Assembly: GCF_000344155.1 (NCBI RefSeq)
Contig: NZ_BAOQ01000027.1
Location: forward strand, 29,799-93,798
Direction of reading: 5' to 3'
DNA: 64,000 nucleotides
DNA from: Gordonia paraffinivorans NBRC 108238
Lineage (GTDB): Bacteria > Actinomycetota > Actinomycetes > Mycobacteriales > Mycobacteriaceae
The number at the start of each line of letters is the position of its first letter. The stretch's first letter is position 1. The notes under the pieces were generated by a model. It was given only the letters and a program-made list of their open reading frames with translations. It searched no databases and was not told where the DNA came from. The position numbers were made by a program, and so were the translations under genes. Shown here piece by piece: positions 36,935 through 45,712 of the stretch.

Positions 36935-38166
36935 CGGGACACCGCTCCCTGTCGGGCGAGCGCGGTCAGCAGGTCCACGAAGGTGACGCCCTGCCGGGTC
37001 ACACCGAATGCGGCGGCACGATCCATCACGCGCAGCGCCCAGTTCCGATGTGGCTTCAGCTCGTTCATCTTGTTCCGATACGACGACGCCCGCACACCGC
37101 CGGAATCGGCGGCGAGGATGTCGAGCGCATCGTGGTACTCCTCATGGGTCACCGCGGACAGGGCATGCACCGCCGCGACGTGGGCCGGATGGATGACGGT
37201 CTTGCCGTGCAGGCCGTTCGCGCGGTCGAGGGTGATCTCGCGGAGCAGTCCGTCCATGTCCCGGCTCACCAGTTGCTGCCGGAAGTACACCGCATCGCTC
37301 TCGCGGAACGGCGTGTGGCGCAACAGCGGCTGGAAGAGCCGCTCGTGGTCGGCGAAGTACTCCCACACCGGTCCGGTCACGATGAAGCCGGACTCGTCGC
37401 TGCGTCCGAGATGGTTGACGATCCCGGCGATCACGTCGGCGGCCACCCGTACGTCATAGATCGTGAGGTCACGGTCGCGGCGGATGCCGAAGTAGCCGCA
37501 GATGTCGGTGGCACCGATCCGCACGGCGAGCACGTTCGAGCGGAACGCGGCGAGGTGCGCCGCGATGGTCGCGAGTTCCTCGTCGCGTGTCTCGCGATGG
37601 ACGACCGATGCGGACTCGAGCACCGGCATCAGCCAGAGATGCTGTCCCAGGGCAGAACTCGCCTGCCGGACCGCATCGATGGCCGCACCGGCGTTGGCAG
37701 AGCCGAACTTCGGGATCACGAAACCGGTGAGCGCGCTCGGAGCACCGTTCGCCCGGTCGCGCAATGCCTCGACGATCGACGGGATCCGGTCGACCGAGCG
37801 CGGGCGGACGAACAGCAGCACCGGGTCACCGGGATGGTCGGAGATCTCCTGCAACGCGGAGACGGCGTGGCCGATGGCATCGGCCTCCTCGTGATCGGCG
37901 ACGGCGTCCTCGAGGTCGATCACCATCGAGACCACTCCTTCGGAGCGCCGCCTGCGGATGACGCCCGCGAGGTCGGGGCGCGTGGCCGGCACGTACAGCG
38001 TCGCGCCCAAACCGATCGCCAGCCTCTGTGCGGGCCAACTGCTGCGGTCGATCGGCTCCGGAGGGCGACAGAACAGGGACTCGATGACCGACTGGCCGAG
38101 ATGATCGAAATGTCGGAGTGTTCCGGGTTCGAGTCGGGCGTGATCGTGGCTTGCGGCGATCGTCAT
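36931..38166 (-). CDS. HpcH/HpaI (CitE-like) aldolase/lyase family protein
   Basis: 411 residues. TLYVPATRPDLA near residue 65, SMVIDLEDAVADHEEA near 85 (metal-binding Glu/Asp of CitE-like barrels), LWLMPVLES near 180, VRIGATDICGYFGIRRD near 215, GKTVIHPAHVAAVHAL near 345. Members cleave or form C-C bonds next to a carboxylate. In Ter operons a CitE-like enzyme is a constant partner of the TRSP and StiP proteins. ATGA overlap upstream, GTGA downstream. Confidence 0.85.
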   Translation of the reverse strand: MTIAASHDHARLEPGTLRHFDHLGQSVIESLFCRPPEPIDRSSWPAQRLAIGLGATLYVPATRPDLAGVIRRRRSEGVVSMVIDLEDAVADHEEADAIGHAVSALQEISDHPGDPVLLFVRPRSVDRIPSIVEALRDRANGAPSALTGFVIPKFGSANAGAAIDAVRQASSALGQHLWLMPVLESASVVHRETRDEELATIAAHLAAFRSNVLAVRIGATDICGYFGIRRDRDLTIYDVRVAADVIAGIVNHLGRSDESGFIVTGPVWEYFADHERLFQPLLRHTPFRESDAVYFRQQLVSRDMDGLLREITLDRANGLHGKTVIHPAHVAAVHALSAVTHEEYHDALDILAADSGGVRASSYRNKMNELKPHRNWALRVMDRAAAFGVTRQGVTFVDLLTALARQGAVSR

Positions 38167-39275
38167 CGTGCGGCCACCTGTCCTCTCATCCGGGAGATGA
38201 TCTCGATGATCCGGTCGTCCACGGCACGCAGCTGGGTGAGGTAACCCCAGTAGTCGGGGTGGACGCGATCGAGGTCCCCCTTCGCACGCTCGATCCGGTC
38301 GGCCTGAGCATCGAGGACAGAACCCCATTCGTCAACCAGGGAATGGTTCACCGCGAACAGCTGGGCGTCGCGCAGACGGAACCGGACACGCTGCTCGGCC
38401 GCCTGCGGGTCGGCACGGACGTCGCGGAGCACCCGAACCCGTTCGAAGACGGCGTCGACCGCATCCTCGGCGACCGCGAGATCGTCGCGCGCGGCGTCGG
38501 CCTGCTGGATGGCCTGGTCAGGGGCATCGGCGAGCATCCTCCGGGCGTCGGAGATGGCGGCGTCGGCGTGCGCAAGGCGCTCGTCGACGGTGGTCTCGGT
38601 GTTTTGCAGGTCGGCCGAGCAGTCCGCGCTGAACTCGCGCCGCAGGATCGACAGCATCTCCGGCACCCGGGCCCGGCGGTTGGCGATGGCACTGCGTCGC
38701 GTTTCCACCGACCGGATGACCTGACGGGCCCGCTCGGTGTACGTCGGCGCCTCGGCCAGGACCTCTTCCAGGTTCGTCGCCGCGGCGATCACCGATCTCG
38801 CCGCGGACTGCCGTTCGGGCAGACCCGTGGCCTGCTCGAAGGTGCGCAGCGCCCGGCCGAGCGCGTCGGTGGCGTCGGTCACCGTCTTCAGTCGACCGAA
38901 TGACGGACCGGCGTTCTCGAGCGTGGTCATCGCCCGGTTGGCCGCGACCTTGGCCTCGTGCTCCTTGGACTGGGCCGACTGCATGGCGCCGCGGGCCTCC
39001 ATCAGGGCGGCGGAGTTGGCGTCGGCGAACCGGCGCATGGACGCCGTGACACCGCGCAAGTCGTGGGTCACCCGGTCGATGTCCTGCTGACGGATGCGTG
39101 CGCCTTCGGGCGGAGAGGCGATTTGGAGGTACTCGGCGGTGATCCGCGCGTGCTCCTCGCGCAGCGCCGACCACGCGGCCCGTAGGGGTGTGCGGGGATC
39201 GAGGGCGGCCGCTGCACCCACCGCCGGGTCGATGTCAGCGAGGACGGATTCGGACTCGAGGAACGCCGATGTCAT
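38163..39275 (-). CDS. Coiled-coil protein, first gene of the Ter-type operon
   Basis: 370 residues, almost entirely alpha-helical and charged with many Ala; no membrane segment or catalytic motif is seen. Heptad-like helices run through about 60-330, interrupted near ERQSAARSVIAAATNLEEVL. I do not recognise the family. Being the first gene, overlapping the HpcH gene by ATGA, it is probably a structural or scaffold partner of the four enzymes. ATG 39275 is used; a GTG at 39353 would add 26 Ser/Pro-rich residues. Confidence 0.65.
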   Translation of the reverse strand: MTSAFLESESVLADIDPAVGAAAALDPRTPLRAAWSALREEHARITAEYLQIASPPEGARIRQQDIDRVTHDLRGVTASMRRFADANSAALMEARGAMQSAQSKEHEAKVAANRAMTTLENAGPSFGRLKTVTDATDALGRALRTFEQATGLPERQSAARSVIAAATNLEEVLAEAPTYTERARQVIRSVETRRSAIANRRARVPEMLSILRREFSADCSADLQNTETTVDERLAHADAAISDARRMLADAPDQAIQQADAARDDLAVAEDAVDAVFERVRVLRDVRADPQAAEQRVRFRLRDAQLFAVNHSLVDEWGSVLDAQADRIERAKGDLDRVHPDYWGYLTQLRAVDDRIIEIISRMRGQVAAR

Positions 39276-39511
39276 TTGTTCCGACGATGCAGGTGGAGCG
39301 GAATTCGTGCGTGAATCGTTGCGGAACCAACGACGTACGAAATTCCCGGACACGCTCCGATGCTATCGGCTGGATTTCATCCGCGTCTGTGGCCGCAGCC
39401 ACCGGCTCACGGCGGGGTGGGCACCGATCACGGCGGGTGCGCGGACGTGGCGTCGATTGGCTTACGTGGGGCGGTCGGCAGGCGGCCTCCCCGGCGAGAG
39501 AGGCACGTCGA

Positions 39512-40132
39512 ATGCAATTGGTACAACGCTCCAAACGTGTGGTCGAGGCGAGGCTGAACAACACCGCGGTTCGTGCGTTGAGCGGATCGATGGTCGCCTA
39601 TGAGGGGCAGGTCGCGTTCAAGTCGGCCGGCTTCGGTGGAGGCGACGGGGTGCTCGCCGGCCTGAAACAGCGGGCGACCGGTGAGGGCCTGTCGCTCATG
39701 GAGGCGTCGGGCACCGGTGTCGTCTACTTCGCGCACGACGCCGCGGAGACCACGATCATCGAACTGAACAACGAGACGCTGCAGGTCGAGTCCGAGCAGC
39801 TGATGGTGCTCAACGGGAACCTGCAGACCAACGTCACCTTCGCAGGCCTGCGCGGCGCGTCGTCGGGTCAGGGGTTGTTCACGACGACGGTCACCGGGCA
39901 CGGACAGGTGGCGCTCATCTCCAACGGTGGGCCGCTGATCCACCTCGAGGTGTCACCGCAGTACCCGCTCGTGGTCGACCCCGACGCCTTCGTCTGTGCG
40001 CGTGGGCAATTGAGCCAGTCGTTCGTGACCGATGTGTCCTGGCGGTCGGTGATCGGCCAGGGCAGCGGCGAGGCATTCTCGCTGCGCTGGGACGGTACCG
40101 GCGTCGTGTCGATCCAGCCGGCCGAGCGGTGA
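39512..40132 (+). CDS. AIM24-family protein 1
   Basis: 206 residues, beta-rich, resembling the AIM24/DUF124 TRAP-like fold. ALSGSMVAYEGQVAFKSAG near residue 20 is the family entry block and ETLQVESEQLMVL near 90 the middle strand block; TTTVTGHGQVALIS near 130 repeats in the next gene. First of three tandem paralogues. AIM24-domain proteins occur with TerD proteins in bacteria; the molecular role is not known. Divergent from the coiled-coil gene over a 236-nt spacer. Confidence 0.78.
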   Translation: MQLVQRSKRVVEARLNNTAVRALSGSMVAYEGQVAFKSAGFGGGDGVLAGLKQRATGEGLSLMEASGTGVVYFAHDAAETTIIELNNETLQVESEQLMVLNGNLQTNVTFAGLRGASSGQGLFTTTVTGHGQVALISNGGPLIHLEVSPQYPLVVDPDAFVCARGQLSQSFVTDVSWRSVIGQGSGEAFSLRWDGTGVVSIQPAER

Positions 40133-40147
40133 GGGCGAGGTAGATCG

Positions 40148-40858
40148 ATGTTCACCAAGGTCAACAGCAAGGTCGTCTCCGTCGACATCGGCCGCACCGG
40201 CCCCGTGGTCGCCCGCAAGGGCGCGATGCTCTTCTACAAGGGCGAGGTCCTCTTCCAGCCGCATCAGATCGCCGGCGGCGGGATGGGCGGCGGTATGCCG
40301 GGCATGGGGGCGATCGGAGGCATGGCCGGCCGCATGCTCGCCGGCGAACACGAGTCGACGATGATCGCGCAAGGCAACGGCGAGGTGCACTACGGCTACC
40401 GCGGCATCGAGGTCCACATCGTCGATCTCGGCCAGGTCGGCGGCACCATCCGCGTGGAGGCCTCGCGGCTCCTCGCCTACGGCGCGAACCTGCAGGCATC
40501 GGTGGTCTCGGTGGCCTCGCAGGGAGGCGGCGGAGGCGGCGGTGGCCTGTTCGGCGCGCTGCGTTCCGCGGCGGCGGGCGTCGTCACCGGACAGGGCATG
40601 TTCACCACCCAGGTGTCCGGTCCCGGACAGGTCGTGATCCTCGGACACGGTGGGGTCTTCGAGCTCGAGGTGTCGCCGCAGAAGCCGCCGGTGACCGTCG
40701 ATCCGCAGGCCTTCGTCGGCGCGTCCGGCCAGGTCACCACCACTCTGAGATCGACGGTCAGTTGGCGCAACGTCGGCCGAACCGGCGGCGAGGCAATGCA
40801 ATTGGAATGCGCCGGCCAGGGAGTCGTGTACGTGCAGGCATCGGAGGAGAAGCTGTGA
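40148..40858 (+). CDS. AIM24-family protein 2
   Basis: 236 residues. VARKGAMLFYKGEVLFQP near residue 22 is the same block as in the preceding protein, followed by a Gly/Met-rich loop (GGGMGGGMPGMGAIGG). GMFTTQVSGPGQVVILGHGG near 155 aligns with AIM24 protein 1, and TLRSTVSWRN / GVVYVQASE close the domain. It starts 15 nt after its neighbour and overlaps the third gene by 4 nt, so the three are one operon and may form a hetero-oligomer (inference). Confidence 0.8.
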   Translation: MFTKVNSKVVSVDIGRTGPVVARKGAMLFYKGEVLFQPHQIAGGGMGGGMPGMGAIGGMAGRMLAGEHESTMIAQGNGEVHYGYRGIEVHIVDLGQVGGTIRVEASRLLAYGANLQASVVSVASQGGGGGGGGLFGALRSAAAGVVTGQGMFTTQVSGPGQVVILGHGGVFELEVSPQKPPVTVDPQAFVGASGQVTTTLRSTVSWRNVGRTGGEAMQLECAGQGVVYVQASEEKL

Positions 40859-41625
40859 GCCAACTCAACACCGTGTGGAGTCCGATGAATCTGCCGTCGG
40901 ACGACAACGTTCCCGACAACAACTACTCGTTCTGCATCGACCTGAATACCGCGCAGCCGTGGTTCATGTCCAAGGGCGCGATGATCGCCTACTACGGGCA
41001 GATGCAGTTCACCGCGCTGACGCACGGTCTGCAAGGACAGCTGCTGCAGATGGTGGCCCAGCAGTTCTCGGCGCCGCTGTACCTCGGGGACTACGTCGTC
41101 GCCGAAGGCCAGGGAAAGCTGATCATCGGCGACCGCGGCTACGACATCAACGCCTACGACCTCGAGGACGGCAACCTCACCATTCGGGCCGCGAACCTCC
41201 TTGCGTTCCAGCCGCAGTTGTCGCTCAACCAGTCCATCGTGCCGGGCTTCCTCACCATCATCGGAACTGGCAAGTTCCTGGCGTCGTCGAACGGGCCCGT
41301 GATGTTCGTCGAACCGCCGGTGCGGGTGGACCCCGAAGCCCTCGTCGGGTGGGCCGACTGCCCGTCGCCGAGCCACCACTTCGACCAGGCATGGGTGAAC
41401 AGTTTCATCGCCGCGGCCGGGATGCGGCTGGGCATCAACTCCGGTGAGGAACGCCAGTTCGACTTCACCGGCTCCGGAACCGTTCTCGTCCAGTCGAGCG
41501 AGAAGGTCCGCGACGACTCGACGGTGGTTCGCACCATCCAGGGGCAGCTGCCCGGTCTGTCGACCTCCGGTCTGCAACAGATCAACCAGCAGATAACCCA
41601 ACAGCTCACCCAACACCAGGGCTGA
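40855..41625 (+). CDS. AIM24-family protein 3
   Basis: 256 residues. FMSKGAMIAYYGQMQFTAL near residue 40 is the AIM24 entry block, and LTIRAANLLAFQPQL near 110 the middle block. GWADCPSP and the long Gln-rich tail (QQINQQITQQLTQHQ) are special to this copy and could mediate assembly. GTG start inside the previous stop (GTGA). A strong hairpin follows immediately, closing the operon. Confidence 0.8.
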   Translation: MSQLNTVWSPMNLPSDDNVPDNNYSFCIDLNTAQPWFMSKGAMIAYYGQMQFTALTHGLQGQLLQMVAQQFSAPLYLGDYVVAEGQGKLIIGDRGYDINAYDLEDGNLTIRAANLLAFQPQLSLNQSIVPGFLTIIGTGKFLASSNGPVMFVEPPVRVDPEALVGWADCPSPSHHFDQAWVNSFIAAAGMRLGINSGEERQFDFTGSGTVLVQSSEKVRDDSTVVRTIQGQLPGLSTSGLQQINQQITQQLTQHQG

Positions 41626-41638
41626 TTCCGCGACGGCA

Positions 41639-41673
41639 ACTGCGCCGCAGGTCGAGATGGCCTGCGGCGCAGT
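41639..41673 (+). terminator. Terminator of the AIM24 operon
   Basis: Perfect 13-bp stem, ACTGCGCCGCAGG (41639-41651) with CCTGCGGCGCAGT (41661-41673), 13 nt after the stop. Confidence 0.8.
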
Positions 41674-41807
41674 GGTGTCTGCGGCCGGGGATTCGTCGGC
41701 TCGGCGACACCGTCGGTCAGCGGTAGGTGTCGCGTGGCGATACCTACTGCTGAATCGTCGTCGTTTCCCCCGGGCCGACGTCGTTGTCGGTACGCGGATA
41801 CGACGAA

Positions 41808-41836
41808 GGGCCGGCGGGTCGAAAACCCGCCGGCCC
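41808..41836 (-). terminator. Terminator of the DUF475 (TerC-like) gene
   Basis: GGGCCGGCGGGT (41808-41819) pairs with ACCCGCCGGCCC (41825-41836), loop CGAAA, just past the stop of the minus-strand gene. Confidence 0.8.
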
Positions 41837-41855
41837 CTCGAGGGATTGCAAGCCG

Positions 41856-42995
41856 TCAGACCGAAGCGGTCTCGTTCGCCTGCCGCTTACGCCGCACGAT
41901 GCTCGACACGAGTGCCGCGACGATCAGGACCAGACCGATGAGGCCGGTGATGATCTCGGGGACGTGCGTGCCGATGGAGTAGAGCAGGATCAGTGCCAGG
42001 GCACCGATCGCCCAGTGGGCGCCGTGCTCGAGGTACTCGTATTCCGACAGCGTTCCCTTGCGCACCAGGTAGACGGTGAGCGAGCGGACGAACATCGCGC
42101 CGATGAGGCCGAGGCCCAGCGCGATGAGGATCGGGTCCGCGGTGATCGCGAACGCGCCGATGACACCGTCGAACGAGAACGACGCGTCGAGAACCTCGAG
42201 GTAGAGGAACAGGAAGAAGCCGGCCTTGCCGGTGGCCTTGGCCAGGTCGCTCGGACCGGAACGACCGTTGGACTTCTGGGCCTCCTGCTCTCCCTCGGAC
42301 GAGTGCGCGAGTTCTTCGACCTCGTCCTCGACCTCGACGTTGAAGAACTCGCCGAGCCCGTTGACCAGGATGTAGGTGATCATGCCGAGCGCGCCGGCGA
42401 TCATGACCGTCGAACGCTCGTCCTCGGGCGCGATGAACGACGCGGTGAGCACGAGCAGGCCGATGGCGATGACGACCTCGAGCATCTCGAGCTTGCCGAT
42501 GCGCTCGAGCGGCCGCTCGATCCAGGTGAGCCAGGTGAGTTCCTTCTCCTCGAAGAGGAAGCCGAGGAACAGCATCAGCAGGAACATGCCGCCGAAAGCC
42601 GCGATCTGCGGGTGTGCGTCGGTGATGATCGTCTCGTAGCTCGGGTCGTTGGTGCCCGGGAAGTACGCGGCGTCACCCGGCGGCGGGTTCAGCGCGAGGT
42701 CGAGGGCCTCGACCGGGTTGAGACCCGATGCGAGCCAGACGATGACCAGCGGGAACACCAGCCGCATGCCGAAGACGGCGATCACGATGCCGATCGTCAG
42801 GAAGATCTTCTGCCAGAAGTCGCTCATTCGGCGAAGGACCGTGGCGTTGATGACCGCGTTGTCGAAGGACAGCGTGACCTCGAAGACACCGAGGATCGCG
42901 GTGAGGATCAGGGCCTCGACGCCGCCGTACAGGAACGCGACGACGAGCGCTGCGATCGTGACGACGAACGAGAGGCCGAATATTCGTACTACCAC
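41856..42995 (-). CDS. DUF475/TerC-like integral membrane protein
   Basis: 379 residues, nine or so hydrophobic segments. EVTLSFDNAVINATVL near residue 40 and EVLDASFSFDGVIGAFAI near 270 are the duplicated, Asp-containing membrane blocks shared with TerC metal-export proteins. Cytoplasmic acidic loop EVEDEVEELAHSSEGE near 225. TerC proteins export Mn or handle metal stress; here it lies downstream of terD on the same strand, though a hairpin stands between them. GTG start with AGAAAGG upstream. Confidence 0.88.
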   Translation of the reverse strand: MVVRIFGLSFVVTIAALVVAFLYGGVEALILTAILGVFEVTLSFDNAVINATVLRRMSDFWQKIFLTIGIVIAVFGMRLVFPLVIVWLASGLNPVEALDLALNPPPGDAAYFPGTNDPSYETIITDAHPQIAAFGGMFLLMLFLGFLFEEKELTWLTWIERPLERIGKLEMLEVVIAIGLLVLTASFIAPEDERSTVMIAGALGMITYILVNGLGEFFNVEVEDEVEELAHSSEGEQEAQKSNGRSGPSDLAKATGKAGFFLFLYLEVLDASFSFDGVIGAFAITADPILIALGLGLIGAMFVRSLTVYLVRKGTLSEYEYLEHGAHWAIGALALILLYSIGTHVPEIITGLIGLVLIVAALVSSIVRRKRQANETASV

Positions 42996-43064
42996 GTGAT
43001 TGTGGCCTTTCTGGAGGAGCAGATGGACCGGCCGACAGCGTCGTCGGTGTATGTCATGACACGG

Positions 43065-43101
43065 AGATGCCGCACCCGTCGTGACGATGGGTGCGGCATC
43101 T
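43065..43101 (-). terminator. Terminator between terD and the TerC-like gene
   Basis: Perfect 13-bp stem (43065-43077 with 43089-43101). It lies downstream of terD and upstream of the TerC-like gene, so the latter needs readthrough or its own promoter. Confidence 0.78.
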
Positions 43102-43138
43102 ACGAGGTGTGCTGCCGTTCAGTCAGGGTCGGTGAGGG

Positions 43139-43714
43139 TCAGACGTTGACGCCGAAGTCGCGGGCGATACCCGCGAGGCCGGAGGCGTAACCCTGACCCA
43201 CGGCGCGGAACTTCCACTCGGCGCCGTGCCGGTACACCTCGCCGAAAACCATCGCGGTCTCGGTGGAGGCGTCCTCGGTCAGGTCGTAACGAGCGATCTC
43301 CGAACCGTTGGCGCGGTTCACGACGCGGATGAACGCGTTGCGCACCTGGCCGAACGACTGGCCCCGAGCGTCCGCGTCGTAGATCGAGACCGGGAAGACG
43401 ATGGTGTCGATCTCCGGCGGAACCGAGGCCAGGTCGACGTTGATGACCTCGTCGTCGCCCTCGCCCTCGCCGGTCAGGTTGTCGCCGGTGTGCTCGATCG
43501 AGCCGTCCGGCGAACGGAGGTTGTTGAAGAAGACGAAGTGCTGGTCGGACAGGACCTTCTTGTTGGTACCGAGCGCGATGGCGCTGGCATCCAGGTCGAA
43601 GTCTGCGCCGGTGGTGGTGCGAACGTCCCAGCCGAGACCGACCGCGATCGCGGTGAGGCCCGGGGCCTCCTTGGTCAGCGAGACATTGCCGCCCTTGCTC
43701 AGGCTCACGCCCAT
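43139..43714 (-). CDS. terD: TerD-family tellurite/stress resistance protein
   Basis: 191 residues, full TerD/CABP length. [30 protein letters not shown] is the family N-terminus; [10 protein letters not shown] near residue 38 and [15 protein letters not shown] near 80 supply the acidic Ca-binding sites; [11 protein letters not shown] and [22 protein letters not shown] complete the fold. AAAGG seven bases before ATG 43714. Cytoplasmic, Ca-binding, often membrane associated. Only one TerD copy is present in this island. Confidence 0.95.
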   Translation of the reverse strand: MGVSLSKGGNVSLTKEAPGLTAIAVGLGWDVRTTTGADFDLDASAIALGTNKKVLSDQHFVFFNNLRSPDGSIEHTGDNLTGEGEGDDEVINVDLASVPPEIDTIVFPVSIYDADARGQSFGQVRNAFIRVVNRANGSEIARYDLTEDASTETAMVFGEVYRHGAEWKFRAVGQGYASGLAGIARDFGVNV

Positions 43715-43837
43715 GGTTGCGCCTTTCTGTTGGTACGTGGTCTGCATGCCGTCCGACGAGCCGGGATTGCCCGGGCACTCGGAGCGATCGACAACACTCT
43801 ATGTGAAGGGTGTGTCACGGTCACTGCTTCAGACGGA

Positions 43838-43853
43838 TGACCTGCGGTTTCGG
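43838..43853 (-). repeat. 16-bp repeat, copy 1 (upstream of terD)
   Basis: TGACCTGCGGTTTCGG, identical to 54803-54818. This copy lies 124 bp upstream of the terD start. In both places it stands upstream of a minus-strand gene in the same orientation. Confidence 0.5.
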
Positions 43854-43955
43854 CACGACTGCATCGAGTTGGAGGCAACGACCGGGCGCGGGACCGCCCG
43901 GTGGAGGTGGCACTGACCCCGCGGACCGACCCGACACCCCGGGGAGCGGCTGACG

Positions 43956-44375
43956 TCAGCGCACGTAACCGGTGAGCTGATACGTCTCCGGCGGCTTGAC
44001 CACCGACGAGTACAGCGACACCTGCGTGAAGGCGCCCTTCTTCGGGGCGAACAGGTAGACGCCGACCGGGTACACGGCGTACTTGCCCGCGGCGCAGTTG
44101 GGGATGCACAGGTTGCGGTGTTCGGTGCCGTAGCCGACGGCGAAGGCGTCGGTCCACGCCAGCCACCGGATGTCCTTCACGATGATCCCGGCGTCGGCGC
44201 AGAAGATCGAGGAGAGCGTCCTGGGCTGGACCTGTTTCGAGCCGTCGCATCCGCCGACCACGGTCACCACGGGGGTCGGCGCAGGAGCAGCGGACGCCGG
44301 GACCGCCGTGCCGAACAGAGCGACGACGGCCGCAAACGCGGCGACCACGAGGATTCTGAAGCTGTTTCTACGCAT
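43956..44375 (-). CDS. Small secreted protein of unknown function
   Basis: 139 residues. Signal peptide SFRILVVAAFAAVVALFGTAVPASA, then a mature domain of about 108 residues with four Cys (GGCDG, SIFCADAG, LCIPNCAAG) that could form two disulfides, and a C-terminal YQLTGYVR. Similar short secreted proteins occur in related genera; I cannot assign a function. Upstream of it lies ino1's terminator, so it is an independent unit. Confidence 0.7.
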   Translation of the reverse strand: MRRNSFRILVVAAFAAVVALFGTAVPASAAPAPTPVVTVVGGCDGSKQVQPRTLSSIFCADAGIIVKDIRWLAWTDAFAVGYGTEHRNLCIPNCAAGKYAVYPVGVYLFAPKKGAFTQVSLYSSVVKPPETYQLTGYVR

Positions 44376-44500
44376 GTGTCTCGCCTCCGAGATGCCGAGG
44401 TGGTCCCTGTCGGGCGCAAGACCCTCGATGTCGCATTCTCGACGGCTGGTCCCGGTCGCACCGGGGAATCCGCAGAGCACGGCACGGATGCGAACACGAC

Positions 44501-44536
44501 GAAGCCCCGTCCGGTCGCTGGACCGGACGGGGCTTC
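44501..44536 (-). terminator. Terminator of ino1
   Basis: Perfect 16-bp stem, 44501-44516 with 44521-44536 (GAAGCCCCGTCCGGTC arm), 4-nt loop, 28 nt past the ino1 stop on the minus strand. Confidence 0.88.
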
Positions 44537-44563
44537 GGGTGCTCGGAAAGCAGGTTACGAGGC

Positions 44564-45655
44564 TCAGGCCCCGATGATGAACTCCTCGAGCTGAGCGCGC
44601 GCGACGTCGTCGGCGAGCTGCTTCGGCGGGGACTTCATCAGGTAGGCCGAGGCCGGGATGATCGGGCCGCCGATGCCGCGGTCCTTGGCGATCTTCGCCG
44701 CGCGGATGGCGTCGATGATGATGCCGGCCGAGTTCGGGGAATCCCAGACCTCGAGCTTGTACTCCAGGTTCAGCGGCACGTCGCCGAAGGCGCGACCCTC
44801 GAGGCGGACGTAGGCCCACTTGCGGTCGTCGAGCCATGCGACGTGGTCCGACGGGCCGATGTGGACGTTCTTGTCCTCGACCTTGCCGGCGAGCGAGCCG
44901 GTCAGGTTGGAGGTCACGGCCTGGGTCTTGGAGATCTTCTTGGACTCCAGGCGCTCACGCTCGAGCATGTTCTTGAAGTCCATGTTGCCGCCGACGTTCA
45001 GCTGGTAGGTGCGGTCGAGGGTGACGCCGCGATCCTCGAACAGCTTCGCCATCACGCGGTGGGTGATGGTGGCGCCGACCTGGCTCTTGATGTCGTCGCC
45101 GACGATCGGGACGCCGGCGTCGACGAACTTCTGCGCCCACTCGGGGTCGGAGGCGATGAACACCGGCAGGGCGTTGACGAAGGCGACGCCCGCGTCGATC
45201 GCGCACTGCGCGTAGAACTTGTCGGCCTGCTCCGAGCCCACCGGCAGGTAGCTGACGAGGACGTCGACCTCGGCGTCCTTGAGGGCCTGGACGATGTCGA
45301 CGCCCTGGCCGTCGGCCTCGGTGATGGTCTCGAGGTAGTACTTGCCGAGGCCGTCGAGGGTGTGACCGCGCTGGACGGTGACGCCGGTCGGCGGCACGTC
45401 GGCGATCTTGATGGTGTTGTTCTCGCTCGCGAAGATCGCGTCCGAGAGGTCGAAGCCGACCTTCTTGGCGTCCACGTCGAAGGCGGCGACGAACTCGACG
45501 TCGCGAACGTGGTACGGGCCGAACTTCACATGCATCAGACCCGGCACGGTGGAGTTCTCGTCGGCGTCCTTGTAGTACTGCACGCCTTGCACCAAGGATG
45601 AAGCGCAGTTTCCTACGCCCACAATGGCAACGCGCACCTTATTGGGCTCACCCAT
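44564..45655 (-). CDS. ino1: Myo-inositol-1-phosphate synthase
   Basis: 363 residues. NAD-dependent cyclisation of glucose-6-phosphate to inositol-1-phosphate, feeding phosphatidylinositol, mannosides and mycothiol. [17 protein letters not shown] is the NAD site; [13 protein letters not shown] near residue 220 and [24 protein letters not shown] near 270 are active-site blocks. AAGGAGAG seven bases before the ATG. Same gene and neighbour (PadR) as M. tuberculosis Rv0046c-Rv0047c. Confidence 0.96.
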   Translation of the reverse strand: MGEPNKVRVAIVGVGNCASSLVQGVQYYKDADENSTVPGLMHVKFGPYHVRDVEFVAAFDVDAKKVGFDLSDAIFASENNTIKIADVPPTGVTVQRGHTLDGLGKYYLETITEADGQGVDIVQALKDAEVDVLVSYLPVGSEQADKFYAQCAIDAGVAFVNALPVFIASDPEWAQKFVDAGVPIVGDDIKSQVGATITHRVMAKLFEDRGVTLDRTYQLNVGGNMDFKNMLERERLESKKISKTQAVTSNLTGSLAGKVEDKNVHIGPSDHVAWLDDRKWAYVRLEGRAFGDVPLNLEYKLEVWDSPNSAGIIIDAIRAAKIAKDRGIGGPIIPASAYLMKSPPKQLADDVARAQLEEFIIGA

Positions 45656-45712
45656 GGTCGGGCTCTCCTTCTTGTCGCGGCATCGCAGTCGTTCGCTGCG
45701 CCACCGTTGTTT

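Noticed and set aside
40261..40560. Gly-rich stretches in AIM24 protein 2 considered as PE_PGRS-like
   Set aside because: No PE domain; the flanks are AIM24 blocks, so these are loops.
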